Source: Streptosporangiales bacterium
Lineage (GTDB): Bacteria; Actinomycetota; Actinomycetes; Streptosporangiales; WHST01
Assembly: GCA_009379955.1 (NCBI GenBank)
Contig: WHST01000050.1
Location: 1-42,095, forward strand
Direction of reading: 5' to 3'
Length of the DNA stretch: 42,095 nt
This document shows, one piece after another, positions 6,706 to 12,241 of the stretch (positions are counted from its first letter, which is position 1; each line of letters opens with the position of its first letter). The position numbers were made by a program, and so were the translations under genes. The notes under the pieces were generated by a model. It was not told the origin of the DNA and made no database searches. It saw only the letters and a program-made list of their open reading frames with translations.

Positions 6706-7590
6706 CTAGTCCCGTCGTTTGAGCATATACAGGATCACGGCGTACAACAGCCCCAGGCTTCCGTACACAACCGCTGTCTCGAAGACGTCGATGACGCCGT
6801 GTACTGAGAGTGCCGCGGTTATGAACGGCGTGGCCAGCAGGAGCCACAGAACTGTCTCCTCGATGGGATCGATCCGGCGCTCGCGCTCACCGTCCGCCTC
6901 GTCCCCCGATATCGTGGGGTCCTCGACAACGCGTTCCTGCAGCAGTGGCTCACTCGCGGCCGTCAGCTGGTCGACAAGCTCCTGTACCGCGGTCCCGGTT
7001 TCAGGGTCGGACAGCACGTCCTCAGCGACTTCGTTGAGCAGGTCGACGTCGACGTCCTGCACCAGGGCTTCCAGATCCTCCGCGACATCATCGGCATGGT
7101 CTGCGAGTGTCGAGAGTGTGCTGGGGTCCTCGCGCAGCGCGGTCCCGATCGTGCGGAGGGCGTTCACCCGGTACGTGGTGCTGAAGACGGAGAGCGCCGT
7201 GCCGCTGGAGAGCACCTGGTCGCGGTTGTAGGCGGACATCGCGGTGGAGATGCGGTCCAGTCCAGCGGCGCGCACGGCCATCGAGCTCGTGATCGCCGCA
7301 GCGTGTCGCCCGATCGCCGTGATATCTCGGAACTGCGACTCGAAGATCTTCGTGCTGAACGCCTTGTGCGCCATGCCGGCAGAGGCAATGTTGGTCGCCG
7401 CGAGGGCTTTGACCTCGGGCATGACGGGGCCGACGATGTGGGACCACTTCGCCAGGTCGAAACCCGACGACTTGTATAACCTCGTCGCGTCGATCCCGAG
7501 CATCCGCGCGTATGAATGCCGCCATGGCGCGATGTCGCGTGCGAACTTGCTCGCGATGTCCGCGCCGATCCTCTGGCTGCTTCGGGTCAC
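6706..7590 (-). CDS. Membrane protein, third gene of the toxin-antitoxin operon
   Basis: The frame is open further upstream, but those residues are only a shadow of the antitoxin gene. A GTG at 7590 begins one base after the antitoxin stop and gives 294 residues. Residues 1-150 are helical with no recognisable family (YARMLGIDATRLYK, then FDLAKWSHIVGPVMPEVKAL). Residues 150-240 are acidic (DDVAEDLEALVQDVDVDLLN). The last 50 residues hold two transmembrane segments (TVLWLLLATPFITAAL and AVVYGSLGLLYAVILYML) and end in a basic KRRD. Spacing makes it the third gene of a toxin, antitoxin, membrane protein operon. It could be an effector or a localisation partner of the pair, but there is no motif to show which. 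Confidence 0.7.
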   Translation of the reverse strand: MTRSSQRIGADIASKFARDIAPWRHSYARMLGIDATRLYKSSGFDLAKWSHIVGPVMPEVKALAATNIASAGMAHKAFSTKIFESQFRDITAIGRHAAAITSSMAVRAAGLDRISTAMSAYNRDQVLSSGTALSVFSTTYRVNALRTIGTALREDPSTLSTLADHADDVAEDLEALVQDVDVDLLNEVAEDVLSDPETGTAVQELVDQLTAASEPLLQERVVEDPTISGDEADGERERRIDPIEETVLWLLLATPFITAALSVHGVIDVFETAVVYGSLGLLYAVILYMLKRRD

Positions 7591-7591
7591 G

Positions 7592-7900
7592 TCAGCCGAC
7601 CACGTGTCGTTCGTCGCCGAAGTCCGCGACGACCCGGAGCCGGCCGCCGAGGGCCTGAACGTATGACTGGATCGTCGCGATCTCCGACCGGCTGAGCTGC
7701 CCTCGCTCGATCTGCGACACGCGGCGCTGCGATACGCCCATCTGCTCGGCGACGTCAGTTTGTGTGAGGCCCTGCCGGTTGCGGAGCTCGGCGAGCCGGT
7801 GCAGACGGACCTCGGCGAGCATGCGGTCACGCTCGGCGGCGACGGCGTCCTCGTCGACGTCGAGTTCGGCGCGGATCTCGTCCCAGCTGCGAGTGGTCAT
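7592..7900 (-). CDS. HigA-type XRE antitoxin
   Basis: The 102-residue protein starts at the ATG at 7900, which overlaps the toxin stop by four bases (ATGA). It has an N-terminal helical tail (MTTRSWDEIRAELDVDEDAV) and then an XRE helix-turn-helix domain with the sequence GLTQTDVAEQMGVSQRRVSQ (about residues 50-70) and IERG. In this family the protein neutralises the RelE-like toxin and represses the operon by binding a palindrome at the promoter. The toxin-first order is the HigBA order. The next gene begins one base after its stop. Confidence 0.88.
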   Translation of the reverse strand: MTTRSWDEIRAELDVDEDAVAAERDRMLAEVRLHRLAELRNRQGLTQTDVAEQMGVSQRRVSQIERGQLSRSEIATIQSYVQALGGRLRVVADFGDERHVVG

Positions 7901-8244
7901 CGTGTCCTCCTCAGGTGCTCGTCGTAGCGGTCGTCGGCGATGGGGACGTTCTTGCGGTACCAGCGGTCCCAGTTCCCGGCCTTGTCGCCTGCGACGAGCA
8001 GGACACCTTGGCGGTGTGGGTCGAATGCGAACAGGATCCGCATCTGGGATCGCCCTCCGCTGCCTGGTCGTAGCTCCTTCATGTTGTGGTGGCGGCTCGT
8101 GGTGACGCGGTCGGCGAGCGGGCGGCCGAGCTGCGGGCCCTCGATGCGGAGGACCTCGATCGCAGCGACGACTTGGACGCGCGTCTCGGGGTCGAGGCCG
8201 ACGAGCCACTGCTCGACTTCCTTGACCGCGAGAACCGTCCACAT
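7897..8244 (-). CDS. HigB/RelE-type toxin (Gp49-like family)
   Basis: The product has 115 residues, the usual length for the phage-derived Gp49-like HigB group of RelE-fold toxins, which cleave mRNA. Family features are the N-terminal EVEQWLVGLDPETRVQVVAAI helices, RPLADRVTTSRHHNMKELRP in the middle and the strand RSQMRILFAFDPHRQGVLLV followed by AGDKAGNW. The conserved ELRP and R-x-LFAFDP positions are intact, so the toxin is probably active. The ATG at 8244 lies six bases after a TAGAAT -10 box, suggesting a leaderless message. The stop overlaps the antitoxin start, giving coupled translation. Confidence 0.9.
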   Translation of the reverse strand: MWTVLAVKEVEQWLVGLDPETRVQVVAAIEVLRIEGPQLGRPLADRVTTSRHHNMKELRPGSGGRSQMRILFAFDPHRQGVLLVAGDKAGNWDRWYRKNVPIADDRYDEHLRRTR

Positions 8245-8250
8245 GATCAG

Positions 8251-8280
8251 ATTCTAGAACGTATGCGTAGTAGTAGTCAA
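8251..8280 (-). promoter_or_regulatory. Promoter of the toxin-antitoxin operon
   Basis: On the minus strand TTGACT (8280-8275) and TAGAAT (8256-8251) are 18 bases apart, close to the consensus for a housekeeping sigma factor. TAGAAT ends six bases before the toxin ATG. The palindrome TTCTAGAA overlaps the -10 box and is a candidate operator for the antitoxin. Confidence 0.7.
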
Positions 8281-8380
8281 GCATTCTTAGAGTCTGATGC
8301 AGAACGCCCGGGGCATCGATCACAACTCCACCCAGGAGACCCCCGTGCCGATCACTGACGTCGACATCCTCTACAAGCTG

Positions 8381-8629
8381 TTAGCTCTGTGGCGAGATCG
8401 GGTGCGGCCATGCTGGCTCGTTCTCGTAATCGAAGTCTGCCGAGAATCTGCCATCGCTCGTGAATCGCAGCCTCGCGGTTAGCCACCCTCCCTTACCCGG
8501 TCGGTAGGTGCGTTCGCGGAGCGTCTCCAGCAGGTCATCGAGTTCGAAGCCAGGACTACCGACAGACTCCGCGCGAGCTAAGGCGGACAGCTGGTTACGC
8601 GGTAGCGTCGGTGGACGTGAGTTGCTCAC
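8381..8629 (-). pseudogene. YezG-like immunity protein fragment
   Basis: The 82-residue frame carries LLETLRERTYRPGKGGWLTA and FSADFDYENEPAWP, which resemble the central part of YezG/DUF600-type immunity proteins, where a Met/Tyr-rich helix precedes a GKGTW-like turn and a FDYDNEP-like strand. Relatives continue for about 30 more residues after the NEP motif. Here a TAA (8383-8381) ends the frame just after it. The same frame past the stop reads VEDVDVSDRH, a plausible remnant of the missing tail. The N-terminal part also lacks most of the expected domain. It is probably a broken gene left at the element's edge. No partner toxin is visible nearby. Confidence 0.45.
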
Positions 8630-8733
8630 ACCATGCTCACGGACGCACCAGCACCTATGCGGATCCGGCGGCTTGCCCCAGCACCCAAGTCAGCTTCTGA
8701 CCTGCGGGGATGTCATTTTCCGGCATCGGGAGG

Positions 8734-8758
8734 CACGTCCTGAGACGTCTCAGACGTG
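8734..8758. repeat. Near-perfect palindrome abutting the attachment site
   Basis: CTGAGACGTCTCAG (8740-8753) is a perfect palindrome. It is extended by CACGT on the left (8734-8738) and ACGTG on the right (8754-8758), with one unpaired C at 8739. The last base coincides with the start of the tRNA fragment. It could be a recombinase-binding arm or a terminator-like hairpin at the end of the element. Confidence 0.7.
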
Positions 8759-8803
8759 ACTTTTAATCCGCGGGTTCTGGGTTCGATCCCCAGGCGGCCC
8801 ACC
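8758..8803 (+). other. 3' half of tRNA-Lys(TTT): distal attachment site of an integrated element
   Basis: The segment starts in the anticodon arm (GACTTTTAATCC, anticodon TTT), continues through a complete T arm (CTGGG, TTCGATC, CCCAG) and ends with the acceptor strand GCGGCCC and ACC. The 5' half of a tRNA is absent: the bases before 8758 do not pair with the anticodon stem and are an unrelated palindrome. This is what remains at the far end when an element integrates into the 3' part of a tRNA gene. From the orientation, the element lies to the left and the intact tRNA-Lys should sit beyond the left edge of the window. Confidence 0.8.
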
Positions 8804-8999
8804 CATGACCTGCACAAACGCCTAGGGTTGTTCTTGGGTGTCTTGATTCGCACTGGTGGTGGTGCCGCTCGCCCGGCTCACCTGGGCCGTCACGATCAGT
8901 GGCGCGACCGCGGCTGCGAGAGCGAACGGCACCCTTCCCGTCCAGGTCGTGGCTGTCGTCTGCGTCATCTCCTCGCACGGTTGCTCGTATCCGTGGCCG

Positions 9000-9017
9000 G
9001 CCGGACCATGGTCCGGC
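9000..9017. repeat. 18-bp perfect palindrome
   Basis: GCCGGACCATGGTCCGGC reads the same on both strands. It has no loop and no T run, so it is not an ordinary terminator; a protein-binding site is more likely. It lies five bases before the 11-bp tandem repeats. Confidence 0.8.
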
Positions 9018-9022
9018 GTACT

Positions 9023-9055
9023 GGTTGCCACACGGTTGCCATGTGGTTGCCGGCA
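9023..9055. repeat. Three 11-bp tandem repeats
   Basis: GGTTGCCACAC, GGTTGCCATGT and GGTTGCCGGCA follow one another without gaps. The seven-base core GGTTGCC recurs every 11 bases, about one helical turn, as for a protein binding cooperatively to one face of DNA. Confidence 0.75.
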
Positions 9056-9105
9056 TCGGGGCAGGGTGTCGTGCGGTGACGTCGAGCGCCGGCCGCGCCC
9101 TGTCG

Positions 9106-10269
9106 TCAGACGTGGAAGAGTTTTCGATCCATCCAATCCGCGGCGACCTGGAGCGCGCCGCTGCGGAGGCAGGTCGCTCCGAGATCGGAGTAGACGATCC
9201 TGGTGTCGCTGTGGAGGGCCGGGGCGAGCGCCTTGCGGAACGCGTCCATGAACACGTCGCCGGCGTTGACGACCTCGCCGCCGACGACGATCACCGGTGG
9301 ATCCAGGACCAGCAGCTCGCGGACCAGCTCGGCGATGTCGGCCGCGTAGCGGGTGACCAGTGTGCGGGCGCGTCCGCGCTTGGATCTCGCGGCTGCGAAG
9401 ACGTCGGTGAAGGTCAGCGAGTGCTCCCTGGCATGGCTGCGGATCTCCGCGTTGGTGCCGACCCACGATCTCGTCCGGTCGTCGCCGAAGAACTCGCCGG
9501 CGGCGCCGTGCGCCCCACGGTAGAGCTCCCCGTTGAGCACGAGCCCGCAGCCGATGCTGTCGTCGATCAGCAGTCCGACGACATCGGCCGGTCCGGAGAG
9601 GTTCCTGTGCTCGGCCAGGGTCGCGAGGTTGGCGTCGTTCTCCACCAGGACGGGGCACCCGAACCGTTCCCGCAGCCGATGGTGTACCTCGTCGCCGACG
9701 AGCGAAGGCAGTTCGCCGGAGTTCTGGACCACACCGTCGGCCGACACGACACCGCGCACGCCGGCCACCACGACCTGGAGCTGGTCCGCGGTGAAGGAGA
9801 ACTCGGCCACCGCGCGGTCGACCGCGGCACCCAGGCACTCCACCGGGTCGGGCTCGCGGTTGAAGTCGGCGAGGCTGACCCGCGACTCGCCGACCACCCG
9901 ATCGCGAAGATCGGCGATGACCACGGACAGCTCGTGGCTGGTCAGCGTGACGGCCGCAATGCAGCCGGAGCCGGCGGCGAATCGGAACTCGCGCGCAGGT
10001 CGGCCGCCGCGGGGCGAGCTCGGATTCTGCGCGGTCTCGATCACCAGGCCGCGTTCGGTGAGGTCGCTGAGGGCGAGGTCGACGGTGGGACGGGACAGTT
10101 CGGTCGCCTTGGCGATCGCGGAGATCCCGTGCGCTGCGCCGCTGACTCGGAGGTATCGCAACACCTCGTTGCGGTTGAGGTGCCGCAGCAGGGAGGACTC
10201 GGCGCCGTAGACGTCGATGGCCTGCTTGAGCGTCATGGTCGATTGCGCGATCGGCTTTTCGTCCTTCAT
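9106..10269 (-). CDS. ROK-family transcriptional repressor (NagC/XylR-like, degenerate sugar-kinase domain)
   Basis: The 387-residue protein starts at the ATG at 10269, which overlaps the GH20 stop by four bases. An N-terminal winged helix (RNEVLRYLRVSGAAHGISAI, then ELSRPTVDLALSDL, about residues 30-75) is followed by a ROK domain with VVVAGVRGVVSADGVVQNSG and LVENDANLATLAEH. The sugar-site region reads GLVLNGELYRGAHGAAGEFF, but the usual GEIGH His is replaced and the Cys-rich zinc motif is missing (SWVGTNAEIRSHAR in its place). It should therefore be a regulator and not a kinase, perhaps with altered ligand binding. As the last gene of the glycan operon it probably controls that operon in response to a sugar released by the enzymes. 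Confidence 0.9.
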   Translation of the reverse strand: MKDEKPIAQSTMTLKQAIDVYGAESSLLRHLNRNEVLRYLRVSGAAHGISAIAKATELSRPTVDLALSDLTERGLVIETAQNPSSPRGGRPAREFRFAAGSGCIAAVTLTSHELSVVIADLRDRVVGESRVSLADFNREPDPVECLGAAVDRAVAEFSFTADQLQVVVAGVRGVVSADGVVQNSGELPSLVGDEVHHRLRERFGCPVLVENDANLATLAEHRNLSGPADVVGLLIDDSIGCGLVLNGELYRGAHGAAGEFFGDDRTRSWVGTNAEIRSHAREHSLTFTDVFAAARSKRGRARTLVTRYAADIAELVRELLVLDPPVIVVGGEVVNAGDVFMDAFRKALAPALHSDTRIVYSDLGATCLRSGALQVAADWMDRKLFHV

Positions 10270-12233
10270 GGTCGGCGTGCCTCCAGCAGCGAGAGACAGG
10301 CGATCGACGTGACGAACAGGTTGTCCCAGTCGCTGTCGATGACCAACTTCAGGTATCGAGCCGGAGTGACCGGGAAGGTCACGGTGTGGGCGGGCTGCTC
10401 GTTGGGCAGGATCCCCGACCACACCTGGTGCCAGTCCTGCTGTTCGTCGGCAAGCATGATCCGGATACGTCGAGCCCGCGCCCGGGTGTGGTGGAAGTCC
10501 TCGATCACGCCACCGTCCTGGCGCGGCCAGATCGCCAGACCGGCGAGCGGTCGTGGGCCACCGACGTCGATCACGACATGATGTGGCGCGATCGCCAGGT
10601 CGCGGTGCTGGGTCACCCACTGCGTCTGCGGGTCAGGACTGAGCACATGGTGAACAGACCCGTCCTCGGCCTTGATCTCCTCACTGCTGACCTCGATGAC
10701 GCGGCAGGACCGTGCCGAGACCGCGGTCAGGTTGTCGTCGGCGGCTCCGATCACGTCGGCGCGCTCGTAGAACGTCGCAGCCGACGACGCCGGTGGGCCG
10801 CCCCAGGTTCGATCCGCGAGGACCTGCAGTGGGCGGTGCGAGAAGAAGTGCACCCACCCCGTGGTCCGTGCCTCCGCCTTGTCCATCCATCGGCCCAACC
10901 GGTAACCGAGGAGCAGGTCGTCACTCGGGTAGTCGTCTCGTTCGTAGACGCGCTCGGCGGGCATGTATCCCTCGAAGCCCTGGGGGGACGAGCCGCCCGG
11001 CGTGGTGCTGTAGCCGGGGGTGACGTAGTTGCTACCCCAGTTGACGCCGACGGTCTGGTAGCCCTGACGGGAGAACTCGGCCGGGTCGCCGTCCAGCCAC
11101 TTGCTGATCCTGATGTCCTTGCTCGGTGCGATGCTCACCGGCTGACCGCCGTAGCACCACCACTCCCAGATCTCCGCCCGCTTGCCGCGCTCGCGCAGGG
11201 CCACGGCGAGGTCGTTGACGAAGTCGACCAGCACGTCGCCGGCATAGCGCAGGCCCTTGGAGTGTGCGTACGCGAGCAGCACCGGATCCTGGTTCTCGCT
11301 GGTCTGCAACGGGAGCTCGTCACTGCCGATATGGATGAACTCGCCGCTGAAGACGTCGGCGAGCTCCAGGACGAGCCGCCGGACGAAATCCCGAGCGAAG
11401 TCCGAGGTCATGTCCAGTGTCCAACCGCCGCCCTGACCGCCGGGCCAGCCCGCGTAGTCCATCGCCGGTGACCGCAGCCGGAGCCGCGGCTCGTAGCGGG
11501 TGAGCCAGACGGCGTGACCGGGAAGATCGATCTCCGGGACGATCCGCACGCCCCATTGTGCCGCGTAGGCGTCGAGTTCACGCAGTTCCTGCTGCGTGTA
11601 GTGATCGACCGATGCCAGACCTGGGAACTCGAGGCTCTCGAATCGGAATCCGTTCCACTCGGTCAGGTGAAGATGCAGGCTGTTCAGCTTCATCCAGGCC
11701 ATCCGACGGACCTCGGATCGCAGGTACTCCATCGGCAGGAACTTCCGGCCCACGTCGATCATCTGCCCCCGGACCGTGCAGCGCGGATAGTCGAACGCCT
11801 CACCCTGTGGCAGTGCTCGTCGTTCGGGATCCTGCTTGAGGAGCTGGACGAGCGACTGGCAGCCGTACAGCAGTCCCGACCGGCTGGACGCGACGATCAG
11901 GACCGTGTCGTCGATGTGGAGCCGGTATCCCTCCTCCGGGATGTCGTGGCGCTCGGTGTCGAGGACGATCCGGACGACGCAGCCGGACGTCACCGCGCCG
12001 GAGACGACCCGGGGACGGTGTCCGCACAGCCGTTCGAGATCGCCGGCCAGCAGCCCGGCCACCTCGCGAGCGCTCTCACCGGAGCAGCTGATCGTGAACG
12101 GTGGCTCGAGCAGCAGCCGTCCCGGACGCGGGGTCCAGTGGCGGAGCGACGGTAACGTCGCCGGGCGATCCGGCGGGTCGAGCAGCGGCCCGGGCTCGGT
12201 CCGATCGCCTGTCTTGCCGTCCGAGTGAGACAC
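10266..12233 (-). CDS. GH20 beta-N-acetylhexosaminidase with C-terminal CBM-like domain
   Basis: The GTG at 12233, with GGAG four bases upstream and only eight bases from the preceding stop, gives 655 residues. An N-terminal GH20b-type domain (about 45-135) leads into the catalytic barrel: KLNSLHLHLTEWNGF (about 182-196), PEIDLPGHA (about 233-241) and HIGSDEL (about 301-307). The Asp-Glu pair 305-306 is the expected catalytic pair for substrate-assisted hydrolysis. The last 130 residues resemble an F5/8 or CBM32-like sandwich (TQWVTQHRDLAIAPHHVVID). No signal peptide is present, so it would remove terminal GlcNAc or GalNAc from imported oligosaccharides in the cytoplasm. Its stop overlaps the ROK start. 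Confidence 0.92.
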   Translation of the reverse strand: MSHSDGKTGDRTEPGPLLDPPDRPATLPSLRHWTPRPGRLLLEPPFTISCSGESAREVAGLLAGDLERLCGHRPRVVSGAVTSGCVVRIVLDTERHDIPEEGYRLHIDDTVLIVASSRSGLLYGCQSLVQLLKQDPERRALPQGEAFDYPRCTVRGQMIDVGRKFLPMEYLRSEVRRMAWMKLNSLHLHLTEWNGFRFESLEFPGLASVDHYTQQELRELDAYAAQWGVRIVPEIDLPGHAVWLTRYEPRLRLRSPAMDYAGWPGGQGGGWTLDMTSDFARDFVRRLVLELADVFSGEFIHIGSDELPLQTSENQDPVLLAYAHSKGLRYAGDVLVDFVNDLAVALRERGKRAEIWEWWCYGGQPVSIAPSKDIRISKWLDGDPAEFSRQGYQTVGVNWGSNYVTPGYSTTPGGSSPQGFEGYMPAERVYERDDYPSDDLLLGYRLGRWMDKAEARTTGWVHFFSHRPLQVLADRTWGGPPASSAATFYERADVIGAADDNLTAVSARSCRVIEVSSEEIKAEDGSVHHVLSPDPQTQWVTQHRDLAIAPHHVVIDVGGPRPLAGLAIWPRQDGGVIEDFHHTRARARRIRIMLADEQQDWHQVWSGILPNEQPAHTVTFPVTPARYLKLVIDSDWDNLFVTSIACLSLLEARRP

Positions 12234-12241
12234 ACGACTCC

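Larger units (their letters stand above)
8804..9105. other. Intergenic stretch right of the attachment site
   Basis: About 300 bases without a confidently supported gene. A minus-strand frame at 8822-8968 would give 48 residues with one hydrophobic segment (VPFALAAAVAPLIVTAQV), with GGAG touching its ATG; it is only weakly supported. An 18-bp palindrome (9000-9017) and three 11-bp tandem repeats (9023-9055) lie in the second half. Confidence 0.5.

Noticed and set aside
8899-10581. Long plus-strand open frame opposite the ROK and GH20 genes
   Set aside because: Antisense shadow of high-GC coding sequence; composition is rich in Arg, Gly and Val with no family pattern. The same applies to the long frames opposite 10386-16043, 17156-20336 and 33507-35435.
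10270-10620. Upstream extension of the ROK frame to 504 residues
   Set aside because: The extra residues overlap the GH20 C-terminus and look like a shadow; ATG at 10269 has a four-base overlap with the GH20 stop and begins a normal ROK N-terminus.
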